64,000 nt of DNA from Eopsaltria australis (Eukaryota; Chordata; Aves; Passeriformes; Petroicidae), in NCBI GenBank assembly GCA_034509425.1, contig JAVTVJ010000952.1, forward strand, positions 143,501-207,500, given 5' to 3'. The translations under genes and the position numbers were made by a program. Under the pieces are notes generated by a model. It did no database searches. It was not told where the DNA came from and saw nothing but the letters and a program-made list of their open reading frames with translations. Of the stretch, positions 26,100 through 38,083 are shown one piece after another. Within the stretch, counting starts at the first letter, position 1. The number at the start of each line of letters is the position of its first letter.

Positions 26100-26185
26100 T
26101 TGTGCATTTATATATTTATATATATGCTTGTGTGTGTGTGTGCATTTATATTTGTATTTGTATTTATAAAATAATAATAATTTAT
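26100..26185. repeat. Compound simple repeat: TA-rich, (TG)n, TTTGTA-like, (AAT)n
   Basis: A TA-rich segment is followed by a pure TG run at 26,129-26,142. Imperfect TTTGTAT units follow at about 26,148-26,166, then an AAT-type run to about 26,181. It is a mosaic microsatellite. Confidence 0.85.
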
Positions 26186-26655
26186 TTTGAATTTTCAGAG
26201 TAGTAGATGATAAAAAACTATAAATAGGCCTTTTGAGCTATATTTTTAAAAAACAAGATTATAAAACTTGAATTTTTTTAAAAAGACATTGGTCCTACTG
26301 TGGAAGACATAAAGAAATTAGCCTAAATCTACTAATTTATTATTATTTACTCCTGATCTATGTGAGTGTGGCTGAAGTAAGACTGACAGCAATACTGTTC
26401 AGTTCTTCTGTAGCCACTATCATGAAGTTCACATACATGAGAGACCTGCCCTGTTTTGGATTTCTCATTACACTCCATGATGTTCACAGTGAGGATTTCA
26501 AGATGGGTCTTCTTAAGCCTATTAAAAATCAGAATCGTGCTGGTCATACGTTTAAATAGATTTACTTTAGTGGCTTCAGGGGAAAGTGGGAATGGGGAGA
26601 GGAATAAAATAAAAATCTGATATAGAAACATGTCTGGTTTTTCAAAGGTTTTTGC
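26186..26655. other. AT-rich unique DNA with a MEF2-like site
   Basis: This stretch is AT-rich. CTATAAATAG at 26,218-26,227 matches the MEF2 consensus YTA(W)4TAR exactly. One perfect match in AT-rich DNA is not strong evidence of function. The 123-codon minus-strand frame overlapping this stretch owes part of its length to the adjacent A/TA repeat. Confidence 0.35.
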
Positions 26656-26695
26656 AAAAAAAAAAAAAAATAAAAAATATATATATATATATATA
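26656..26695. repeat. A15 run followed by (AT)n microsatellite
   Basis: Fifteen A, one T and six A are followed by about nine to ten AT dinucleotides to 26,695. It may be the poly(A)-derived tail of an unrecognisable retro-insertion, but no element or target-site duplication was identified next to it. Confidence 0.9.
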
Positions 26696-29600
26696 AGTTC
26701 TGGCATTTCAATTTGCACTAATTTTACACATCATCTTAGGGAGTGCAGGATTTGGGCCCCTGCCAGACTGGCTGAGAATCCTCTTTGGAAAAGCACAGTT
26801 TATGTACTGAATGGATGCTGAACCACATAGATATTTCCTAATATCTTTCATTAAACTTCCAAATGGACACTAAGTATGTAAATACAGCAAAACTCAAAGC
26901 CTGGCTTTGAATTTATATTTTCTAGGAAAGCTTTTAACAGTGGTAGTCTAACAATATTGTGCTATGTCTGGCTTGCCATTTTCAACGAGTAGCTTAATGA
27001 GTTTATTGTATAATGAAGGACTCTGATTTATTAGCTTTTCATTATGCTCATTCCATCAGCTTCCTGCTAAATGCTCTAACCCTGGCAGAGATGTCAGTCT
27101 TTATCAGGTGGTATCATTGCTTTTTAATAAACTCTCCTCCCACGCTGATAATATTACATGTGAAATCCCTTCTCCTGCATTATTCCCAAGGGAAGGAAAA
27201 AGTGTATTTATTGAAAAGGCTGCACTGGAGCAGTGCAGAGAATTCCTGAGCAGTTTGGTGCTACCCCTTGGACTAGCTCAGACAGAGTGGGCAGATTTGG
27301 AGGCTGCAGGTTGGTCCTTGGGCTGCTCCCCTCAACTGGCAGAGGATTGAGCCCATCCTCTCCACACTGTAATTACAGCAGAGTGCAGCTGGTTTAAAAC
27401 TGGCACTTGCAGGTATTAACAAATATTTCTTTAGCAGGTATTTAATGATCAACTCTATTACAAGAATTAACATGGTGATGGCACGCAAGGAGAGGGGGGA
27501 AGGAGGGTAAAGTAATATTTTACAACCTGAAAAATTAAGCACTGAGATAGTTAAGGCCCAGCCCTCATTAGCTGAATGGTAGATTTCTCTAATTAGTTCT
27601 TTCTAGTGTAATTAGCATGGATGAGTCTAATCATCTCATGTGAAACCAAATCTAATGCTTGGGAAGGAATGTCCTTGGCCTCTCTTTCAGACTGATTCCA
27701 AGGATTTTGTGTGTTTCTGCTGAGATATTCCTTAAAGAAACAGCAGCCTGCGTTCCTAATGAAGGTGGACTGGGAGGAATGAGAAGTCTTGGACCTCATC
27801 ATGCATTTTTATGGAAGCCTAGAGGAAATTCTCTCATGAAAACAGGCAATCCTCATGTGGCAAGTGAATCAGATGTGGGCAGTAGCTGTAAGAAGGCCAA
27901 AATCATCAATGAAATTTTGAATCCACATGAGAAGCGAGTGTTCAAACATTGGACTTAAAACCCCAGTTTTTCTGAGCTCCATATTTCCCTCTAGAAATAT
28001 CTCCTTAGAAATGAGCATGGAAAATGAAAATGGAAAACACAGCTTCATGTGCTGCTTGTGTAGCTCCTCTTGCTATGAAACCCAAAGAGTCAGAATTGCA
28101 TTCCCTTTGTTGTCAACAGTCTGAGCAAGGGAAAACAATATTGGGTCTTGCTGCAAATTTTTGTTTATAGATTTCTATCAACCCTCACTGTAGAATTAAA
28201 GTCAGTAAAAATGTTGAGTTTACCCTCTTTTTCTCTTTTTTTTGTTTTAGACATCCAGGTGTGAAGGGCAGGCAGGATGCTCAGTTGGCCCCATTTTGGA
28301 CTGATGCGTTTGTATAGACTGGTCTTCACCAGTAATGACTTGATTTTACAATTTGAAAATGTTTGGAAGGTTAAGGAAGTGCAGGGATCTGCCTGGTGCC
28401 ATAACACAGCACATCCATCTCCTGCTGGTGCTGTTCTGACACTGAGCACAGAAAATTTCAGCACAGAGGCTCGAGGGACAAAGTGAAGGGCAGGACAAGG
28501 TGTGCCAGGGAATCCAGTTGTGTTTTAGCTGGGAGCAGTGGCATCGCTTAGGTCCCTTCATCCCAGTGTGCAGGAGCATATTTAGCTCAGGCCCTCACTG
28601 CACTAATTATGATTAAGTCTCAGTCAGTGTCATTTTGGACCCAGCGCTTCTGTGAGCTGACCTGTGCCACTGGAAGTCCTGGATTCCTTTGTGTCTTTTC
28701 TGCATGATTTACCCTTTCCCTAACCAGACTTTGCAGTTTAACAGCCCTCATTTCTTAAGTACTTGAAAGTCTTTATCTGGAAAATTAAAAGGTAAATACA
28801 GTGATTAAAGATATCTCCTTTAAAAAATACTTTATTCAAGCCCTGTCTGTGGGGTTTGCTTTTGCCAGTGGATTTACTGGGAATGCTGTAACCTGCTACT
28901 GCATTTACCTGCTAATGAGCTCAGGTCGTTTGTTTTGGAGTGAAAGGGAGACAAGTAATGCTGGTGTGGCTGTGACAGAGATGGCTTCCCCTGGGCCCTG
29001 GGGGGAGGGACAGCGCCCTGAGCCTTTTTTCCAAGAAAGCAGTTGAATGCAGGTAAGCAGAGAGTGACAAAAGGTGCAGGTGATGCCTCTCACTCTCTCT
29101 GTGGCCTCGGGGTGTATCTGTGTGATGTGTTTTTCATCAGGTGTACAGTACACAGCAATTCCTAACCCTTTCCAGGAAAATGGGAATACATCCTTGTTTC
29201 TGTGTCAGTCCTCAGCTGACTCCTCACTGGATATCCTTTGCATCCCAGGTCCTGGGCACTGCTCTTCCTGAGGCCTTCTGACCTTCTGTGTCTTTTGTGC
29301 TTCTGGAGAAAGGGATTTAGGGCCATCCTTACAGAAGCAGACAAACCGCTCCACTAAATCTACTGAAATTGCGCTAAAAAAAAAAAAAGAAAACAGGATT
29401 AGGGCTGATATTCTGCAGCCAGGGAAAAAGGAATGCCTGGTCTGTGACTTCATGGAAATAGCTGGATTTACAGGTGTTAGAATGAAGAGTTCTTTTTAAG
29501 CCCATTCCTGTTAAAACCAAGGAATGGTGTAAAACTGCTGTGTTCATCACCTGGCGCAGGACTGGATTTCTCCAAGCATCCAGCTGGAAAAATGGGAAAT

Positions 29601-32600
29601 GCAGCTGGCTTGGGAATGGTGGGACCTGTCTCTGGGGGAAGGTGACAGTCCAGGGGAAAAGCAGCAAATAGCACAGAGCTTGAGCCATGGAAACCCCATG
29701 GGATTTATGGCATGGCAGCAGAGTAATAGGACAGAATTGAAATGTAGTGACTGATATTTTTATATGGAAAAGAGGAAATGAGATGTAAACAGTATTAGTG
29801 TAATGCAATTTTCATGTGAGATTAAAAGGAAAGCCAGGATTTGAGAGATTTGGAAATTGCAGTTACAGGATAAGTGATATTTGAAAGGATCCTACTTGAT
29901 TTGATTAAACTGGAGTTCAAATGTCACTACAGAGATGCATTACTTACAAGTTTTTCAGCTTTTTGTTCGTGCATCCCAAGCTGTCCTCATATCAGACCTG
30001 GTCAGGGATGTGGGGGGTGTTGCAGTTGGGAGAGGGTTCAGGCTGGGAGGAAAGCTGGGTGCTGCTCTGGGAGTGTGTTCTGCCCTGAGGGCACTGTGCT
30101 CCTGGGTTTGGATGAGGTTTTCACTCATAGTAGTTCCACAAGAAAATGCATCTGCTGTTGAATCCTGTTCTCTGGCGGGAAGTGTCTGGACCATGCCACA
30201 TCCTGACCTCTCAATGGCAGTGAGAATTCAGATTTGCTGCTGCTTCTTCAGGCTTTCTCATTTCCATTCTCTCTATTTTCGCTGTGATGAGGTGGTGCGC
30301 AGGAGTGGGAAGTGTTTGACAGACAATAACGTGGTCAAATCCTATATCCTGTGTCCTACCTTGGTCTGCCCAGCACTGGGATGACTTCTGCATGTAACAA
30401 ACCTTTTTTAACCTGAATTTTGCAGCTGAGGCAGTGGGTTGAGTAAGGATTTTAAAGCCGTTTGAGAGGAAGGTGCTCGATAACTTTGCAAGCCTTTACC
30501 CGTGCTCTCTCAGCACTGCTGTCCCTGGTTCACAGGCTGTGCCAGTTCAGTGTTCCCATTTGCCTTCCCAGGCCTCTCTGTGTGACACACGAGTCATGGT
30601 TAATAACAGAGAAGCTTGGTGGGCAGAACCCTCCTGGGGCAGTGTCCTGTTCCTCTGACATCATGCCAGGTCCCCCCTGACTGTGCTGACATTTTCTCCA
30701 AGAGCACAAACCAATCCTCACATCCCAGCCCCAGCCAGGGGAGATGTTGCACCGGCATCTGGCACTAATATCTGTTGTTGACATTTTGGGAATGAGAACA
30801 TGAGCTATTAGCAAAGCTGTTTGCTTGTACCTAATTAATGTTCAAGTGTATACCCCTTCCTTTATCAGCCCTGCAGCAGCAAACCAGACCTGGCATTATC
30901 TTTCACCAGCTTTAAAACTTAATTATTTCCCGCCTTGGTGTTAAAGGCTGTGCAGTACAACTTGCTACCCTAATATAGATTTAATCAAGTTACCCAGCCT
31001 CAGAGTGGGTTGATGGCTCTTTAGCTGAAATGACTGCATTTATATATCAACAGAGCAAAATTTGGAATGAGCTTTTCTGCTTTGGCAGGACACCGTGAAA
31101 ATGAATGGATGGGTGAGCACCTCTGTCTGGAACAGGCTTGGACAAACACAGACAATTTTGATTCATTCAGTCAGACTGCAGTGTTGTGCAAAAAGCCTTC
31201 CAAGCCTTTTTCCAATATTGCAAGGAGCAGCCCAGTGATGCTGCTCTGGGGTGCTTGAGTGGATGTTTTCAACTGGGTGAGAACAGAGCCCAGATCATGG
31301 GCACAGCACCAGGGAGAGTTTTTGCTCTCGGCTTCACCTGAGGCAAGCTGTGCCTGCGTGTGGAGGGCAGAGGGAAAAGAGACACAGAATCAAAACTCAC
31401 TGCTGAGAGCACTGCATGACAAATTCTGTCTGTGGCCACTGTCAGAGACATGACTTGGAGGGGCTCACAGCATACAGAGAATCACACTTGAATCCTGACA
31501 GGGCAGTGAAGCAGGTAATTGATGTAATCCAGTATTTTCCTAAGAACTTAGTCCTTGTGTGTGATCTTTTAAGTTTTTAACTCTAAGCTGAATTCAGTGT
31601 ACTTGAATGCATGGTGAGTTAATGGCCACAGAGGGTTTCTTCTTTGGGGAGCCTCACTGTAATGTAGTGTGATACACCTGCTAAAGTGATTTTAAGTGGT
31701 CTCAGCCTGGTTTGCATTGAGATCCTGCTTTAGCTCTGTCCTCTTTGCCATTCAGTACAAAGATCAGCCTGTGAGTAATATGCCCTTAAATAATTCAGAG
31801 AGCAAAGGTATGCTGCTGGCCTCATCACTGAAGATGTCCTCGTGTACTGTGTTTTGGGTTACTATTCTGAAATAATCTCTGTGTGTTTGAATTCTTTAGC
31901 ACCATGAGAATTAGTGACTGGCTGGGAGAGGTGGCTGTTTGAGGATGCTTTTATAGTACAGACTTTTAAACCTGGCCAGCACATGCTCTTTGTTTTGTCT
32001 ACAGCAGAGCCTCTTAGACTTGGCTGTGGAGGGTATCATGATGGATGTCCAGATTTATTTTACCGAAACCCCAGACGTTGCTAAACCTGAATTTCAAGTG
32101 TGAAGGGCTAGTGTACCACACCACTGCACTTTGTTTTTATCTGGACCTTGTTTTTAGGAGAAACCAGATTTTTGGATGAGCTCATGTCTATCTAGGCATA
32201 TTAGGAAAGACCAGACTTTGAAAAGGATTTAGCAGGTCAGTGGATTTGATTGTGTCACTGAACATCCCCTTTTACCACAGCAGGAGCTGCTGAGTCCTTA
32301 CCCTTTGAAAAAAAATTCCCTAATTTAAGAAACGGTGAATCTTTTATTAGAAATTATGGTAGTGGGAGTGGTTTTAAGGGGTTGTCTTTCACACAACAAA
32401 GTGTGGGTGATGGGAGGTAAAAAAGCTTTAACATATTGCATTGCATGATTTATCACTGATGAAACTCCCAGGAAATCTTTCCTGACAGAGGCTTCCTCAG
32501 AAGGTTTGTTCATTGTCAGACTCCGTAAACTGACCAGCAAGCAGGTGACAGCAACTTGTGTCCTCTTCATACACCTCTCTGTGTCCTTTCTGCTTTCACC

Positions 32601-35600
32601 TGAACAAGTGCTGAAAAAGCAAAACCCCTGAGAGGCAATGAAATCATAACAAATCCTTCATAGACCAGCAACCTCCGATTCCTGTTTCTTGTGGGTCGAG
32701 TACCCTAAAGCCAATTTTAATGCAGGAAGTGTGGCTGCTGACCTAGAGGAGCTTTGTCCAAGAGCCTCTGGTTTCCCTTCTGCAGAGCAGGGGTGACTTT
32801 GCTTGTGTGACTCCCTGGGCTCTGTTGCCCTGTGGAAACACCAAGTGTTGTTGCTATGATAACCTGAATGTAAGACAAGTTTTTTCCACCTCAGCAATCC
32901 GTGTATGACAAAAATACACTTGGCTACAAATTTATGGGCTGCTGAAGGCTGAAAGTACCCAGGGCAGGTACTGTCACATAAATGCCTGCCAAGTGTTTAA
33001 GGCATTTGTGTTGGTGCTTTTTGGTATCTGTGCTGCACCAGAGGACCCAGGAGCTCTCAGCCATGCGCTCAGTGCCAGCAGATGCAAGGGCAGGTGTAGG
33101 GAAGTGGCCCAAGCCAATGTCAGCATCCCAGCAGTGCGGCCTTTCCTACCAGAGTCAGGCAGCCAGAACACAAATAGATTAGGAGGGTGTCTAGGAGGAA
33201 GCTGCCTATGGCAGGTCCTGCTGACTTTTGGGGAGCTGGGCTTGTGAATCCTCTGTAGGGCTGGGGAGGAAGAGAGTGGGCTGGGGGGGGCTGCATGTGT
33301 TGGGTGTGGGGTATCTGGGGGTACCTGTGTGTTGCAGAACTTCTCAGGTACCATTTGATTGATCACTTTTCATTTCTTAGAAATGTATTTTTGCTTTTAT
33401 TTTCATCCTTTAAAGTGTAAGAGTGGCCTGAGATTGGAAGCTGCCTTCAAGTCACTGGACAATTTATTTTGATTATTAAAATGGCAATACAAACATTTTC
33501 CCTTCTTACACATTCTGCGCCAAATTATGCAGCACAATGCAGTAAATTTGAGACATGCTAAGGTTTTGCATTAGGCAAATAAAAGAAGGTTGAAAGGGTT
33601 GATTCTGTTTTTTATCATGGTTTAGCATCAGACATATCACCTTTCCTTGTAAGTTGGAGCTGTCTGTGTAGCACTATTGTCATCCACGAGGGATCTGGGA
33701 CCAGCATTACAGATTTAACATGCTCAGGGAAACCAATACTGAGCTATCAACCGATACATGACACTAATACAGGGTTCACTTTTACACTCAGCCAAAAAGA
33801 GAGAGAGACAGATTGTTCCAAGTTTAGACAAGCTGTAAAATCCTTTCCTAGCAGGTACTGCACTGGCCAGCCCTTGAGACTCTTCTAATTGCTTTACATC
33901 TGTACAAAGGTTCCTTGTAATCGGGCTTTCTGCCTCCATTTGTCTTCTTTTCAGCCTCTTAGTAAAGGCCTTAATTGGTCTTAGTGGGGCTTTTCTCAGT
34001 TAGTGCAGCCATACCTTAAAGGCTGAGCAAGTGCCTGCTTTACCTGGGGGGGAACAGAGGGAGCAGAGGAGAGACATCAATACTTCTTTACCTTTAACAC
34101 TGTAATTAATGGGCTCAGAGCAAGGAACAGATTTGGAGAAATTTTAGCTCTTTGGGGGATTTTGAGACGGATCAGACAAAACAGAGCCAGGGTGGAATTC
34201 TCTAGAATTTCTCCCTGCTTCATTTCTCTGCGAACAATCATTAGCCTTGTAATTGTCTCCTGGTAAACTGCTGTATCAGGTTCCATTTTGTCCTCTTTAG
34301 AGGATCGAGTTGCCTTTAAATCAATAGTTTGAAGTACTGGGGGATGTATGTGAAAGGAAGTGCCCTCTAATTTCTGGTTCTTAGCTACTAATTATTTAAT
34401 AATACATTTTATTGCCTATTAAAATGTGGCATAACTTGCTTGTCAGCAAAACTGGATGGAACATAATCATTTGAGAAGGATAATTGGCACTTTTGCAGAT
34501 GGCTTTTATTGCAAGGCTGGTTTGTTGTTGCAGGAGTTCCTTGCCAGGTTTGCTCACGGGCTCTTCGGGGCGGTCAGCGTTACGAGCAGGCTGCTGCAGC
34601 ACAGCTCAGGCTGCACGTGAGGCACACTCAGAATTTGGGGTGCACGTGGGTTTCTGACGTGCAAGCCGCTGTGGTGCCCGCAGAGTTCCTTCCTTCCACT
34701 CTGGCCTTTATAAGAACCCTTGTGGGTTTTGCCACCACGCTGCAATTTGGTTACTAGACTTAGCAAAATAGGAGAATTTGTTTGGCTAACTGATTAATGG
34801 AGGTAGGTAAAGCTGGGCTGGGGGGTTGTCTTGAAGTCATTTTGCTATTATTATTATTTTTTTTTTTTGGTGCAATCAGAAATGCATGAATGCTTTTGGC
34901 TGAACTCTGTATAGCTTGTGCAGTCAGTGTGTGCAGTGACACTCTGGCTCTGCAGTGCCTGCCCTGAAGTTTAATAGCTTTAGACAAATAACTGGAGGTT
35001 GACTCACTGCCCTCCCATTGCTTCGAGGTCCTTGTCATCGTTAGAGTGACCAGGCAGAAAATCTTTTAAGAAGGCTGTGCCCTGGCCAGAGGACAGATGC
35101 AAGGGCTGTGCTGCAGGCCCTGCTCTGATGGTCACTGGGATCTCTGGGCGGGTGCTGATGGCTGGGACTGAGGGCATCAATGAATCTGTGCCAGGGCTCA
35201 GGAGCTGGGGGAGCTCTGCAATAGGGACCCTGAAATTTGGGCATGAGGGAAATGCTCCTTCAGAATCGCTGATAGACAAGAGCCTCTTCCTTAGTTTGCA
35301 ATGATCAAACTTTCCAGGCTGACCTTTGAATTCCATTCTGATTCTTCTGAGAGAATGATTATGTTGTGTAGGAAAGCTCTGGTTTATGTTTATTTTAAAT
35401 TAAATGAAGAAGAGACTGGAACAGGCTGTTTCTTGTTAAATTCTGCAGTTAAATTCTGGTGGGGAATGCTTTTGTTTATAAAGAAGTGTTCCCTTTTTTG
35501 TCATCGTTTTGCTTTATGTCCCATGAACTGGCCTTGTTTGGGGAAAGGTTTTTTAGACCAGTGCTCCTGGCAGATCCCACTTCAGGCTACACTGGTATCA

Positions 35601-36925
35601 CTCGATTCCCTGCTCTCTATCCTGGGTTCATCCTCCCCTCTAACTGTTTCAAGCTAGAGCAGTGTTTCCATTTGCTGCAAAAGAGCTTTATTGACTGGTA
35701 GTGTTATTCTGTGAAGAAGTGTTGGGAATTCAGGGATGGCACAGTGCATTCCTTCAGAGTACTGGAAGTACGTAATCCATGGGAATTCTGAAGCCCACAT
35801 TACGTGGTCGAAAGTGATTGGAATTAAATAGTGCAGGTGAGATTCTGTGTCTTCTTGGTACCTGTTTTTGGTAATCTCTCCAAACTGTCTCTTCCTCACT
35901 GCAGTCAGAGAACAGAATCAGACATGCTGATGTTCTTGCCCACAGCCATTTCTTGTGAAGTGAGTGCTGTGCAATCAGCCCCTCACGGAGAAGTTAATGC
36001 AGTACCAGGAACCGGTCCTTAAAGGAGATGATTAATTTACCTGGAAATCATTTGTGTTTCATCAGTGAGGACAGGCCTGGAGCTGCCTGTTTCAGAAAGC
36101 ATTTGCTCCATAGGCATTGGTTCTGTGGCACCCAGAAATTGGCCAATCCTTGGGTAAGTGGCTGTGGTACAGATAGGAATGGGTGGACAGGCTGGAAAAA
36201 CAGTTTTCATCAGCATTAGTGCCTCTTGCTGACTGAAATCAGAACAGGTACATCCGAGAAATGCCATCTTAGCTGGGGCGTAGCTGCATGTGCTACCACT
36301 GCAAGCAGCATCTCTTGGGGTCAACAGAAATCTCTTACTGAGATTGTAATAGAGTCACTGTGCATGTAGACAAGATGGAAAATTGATCCAGTACACTTCA
36401 GCTGGAGTTAAATGAACAGAGCATTGTTAACCTGACAGCATTGTGAAGAATTCAGATATAAGGATTTTGCTTTAATATCATATATTGAAAATTTGCTGTC
36501 AGACCTGGCTCAAAGTTTTTCTGCAGTAGAGGCAAATTATAAAGGTATTATTTTCCCGTAAGATGAGAAGCAGGTAGTTGAATTTGTCCTTCATCTCCCA
36601 TGTCTGCAGTTTCATCAATGTGCCTGGCAAGCCTCCAGAACTGGTGTCAAGCAGTCCAGTTTCAGATGGGGCAGATGAGGGAGCAGACGGATGCAGGGTC
36701 CCAGAGCTGTGCTGGGCTCATTGCTGGGATTTCACAGCTCTCCCATGGACAGTGTCTTTCCTTCCCTGCTCCCTGTCCCAGGCACAGTAATCCCTGTTCC
36801 TCTGTCTTGATCTTGCTGGACCTCTCAGCGGGGAATTCACGCTGCAGTGTGACGCAGTGGGCATTGATCCAGTCCCAGCATTAAACTGGAAACACGGGGC
36901 AGGGCAGCTGTGGAAGATGCGCCAT
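26696..36925. other. Non-coding unique DNA, no gene recognised
   Basis: Ten kilobases without an assignable gene. Small simple repeats are A12 at about 29,377-29,388 and a TTA run followed by T12 at about 34,847-34,868. A TAATTAG-containing AT-rich stretch lies at about 27,590-27,650. A splice-acceptor-like tract ending in TTTTAG at about 28,224-28,250 has no convincing exon downstream. The open frames at 29,374-29,808 (minus) and 29,935-30,384 (plus) are 144 and 149 codons, but show no family resemblance and overlap other frames. Confidence 0.5.
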
Positions 36926-37215
36926 GGCTGTCCTTCCCATTCCCATTCCCATTCCCATTTTCTGGGAGACACTGGCAGCTCCAGCAGTACAGTGAGTGCC
37001 TCATTCCCCAGGGCCCTTCACTCCACCTTGCACTTCCCGTGGAGTACAGAAGGAGCACCAATATAAGCTACTGTAAACACTATTAGATGGCTAAAGCAAG
37101 ATGGGGAAATCTGCTTCCTGGCAATTAGAAATGAGCTAATAACTTGAGGAGCAGCAGCAGCAGCCCAAAGAAATCTCTGAGCAGAACAAAAGCATGGGGT
37201 GTGTGTGTGTGTGTC
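36926..37215. repeat. Cluster of three short microsatellites
   Basis: Three simple repeats lie within 300 bases: (TTCCCA)4 at about 36,934-36,959, (GCA)4 at about 37,151-37,163 and (GT)8 at 37,199-37,214. All are short, and the sequence between them is unique. Confidence 0.85.
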
Positions 37216-37706
37216 ACGGGACAGGCAGGAACTGTACCACCAATGCTCTGGAGAGGTCATTTGGCTGGAGGTGCTGGCTGGGGAGTGTCTGTGGGGCCAC
37301 ACTCCCAATACACTTTGGCCTCCTGTAAAGCACACGCTTCCAGATTTTACTTGCATCTAATATTTAAAAAAATAATAATAAGCAGTGATTAAAAAGAATC
37401 CATAGTGAACATGGTGCTATCATTAAAATCCCTCCCTTTTAACAGAAAGGCTTTCTGTTGGCATTGGTGAGGAAGGTTATTGAGGTTATTATTTGCGATA
37501 CCTTCTGTATTTTTGGTGAGGTTTGAGGTACCAGCCATGCAAACAGAACATGGGAGCACATGGGCCTCAGCTCGGGTCTGTAGATCAGAGCAGCAAGAAA
37601 TCTCAGGATCAGATATTTTAATGTCATTTCACCAAGTGGTCCCAATCTACAGGAACAAGGATGCATCGCTGAGCCTTTTGGGACAGCATGAAGGGCGGGT
37701 GTTTGG
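37216..37706. other. Non-coding unique DNA, no gene recognised
   Basis: Nothing assignable is seen before the CR1 copy. The long minus-strand open frame 37,439-37,840 extends into the CR1 element and is not a gene. Confidence 0.5.
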
Positions 37707-38083
37707 TTCAGCTTGGAAAAGAGAAGCTTCAGGGACACCTGATTGGGCCCTTCCAGCGCCTCAAGGGAGCCCACAGGAAAGATGGAGAGAGACTCGTTAC
37801 AAGGGCCTGAAGTGACAGGACAAGGGGGAATGGCTTCCACTGCCAGAGGGTGGGTTTAGGTTTAATTTTAGAGAGAAATTTTTCCCTGTGAGGGTGGGGA
37901 GGCCCTGGCACAGGGTGCCCAGAGCAGCTGTGGCTGCCCCTGGATCCCTGGCAGTGCCCAAGGCCAGGTTGGACAGAGCTTGGAGCAGCCTGGGACAGTG
38001 GAAGGTGTCCCTGCCCATGGCAGGGGGTGGAACAAGATGTGTTTTAAGGTCCCTTCCAACCCAAAGCAGTCTGTGATTCCATG
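37707..38083 (+). mobile_element. CR1 LINE fragment, 3' end, plus strand
   Basis: The sense-strand 3' end of CR1 is readable in order: TTCAGCTTGGAAAAGAGAAG, then ACAAGGGCCTGAAGTGACAG, GACAAGGGGGAATGGCTTCC, GTGAGGGTGGGGAGGCCCTG, GCCCAGAGCAGCTGTGG, CCAGGTTGGACAGAGCTTGG, GTGTCCCTGCCCATGGCAGG and TCCCTTCCAACCCAAAGC. It ends in TCTGTGATTCCATG, the degenerate form of the usual ATTCTATGAT terminal repeat. The body (open frame) is absent because the copy is 5'-truncated to about 377 bases. It is very similar by eye to the inverted copy at 54.6-55.0 kb, so both probably belong to one avian subfamily. I saw no clear target-site duplication, which is normal for CR1. Confidence 0.95.

Noticed and set aside
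29935..30384. 149-codon plus-strand open frame
   Set aside because: No recognisable domain, and it overlaps another plus-strand frame and a minus-strand frame.
37439..37840. 133-codon minus-strand open frame
   Set aside because: It reads antisense through the 5' part of the CR1 fragment and into unique DNA, so it is not a gene.
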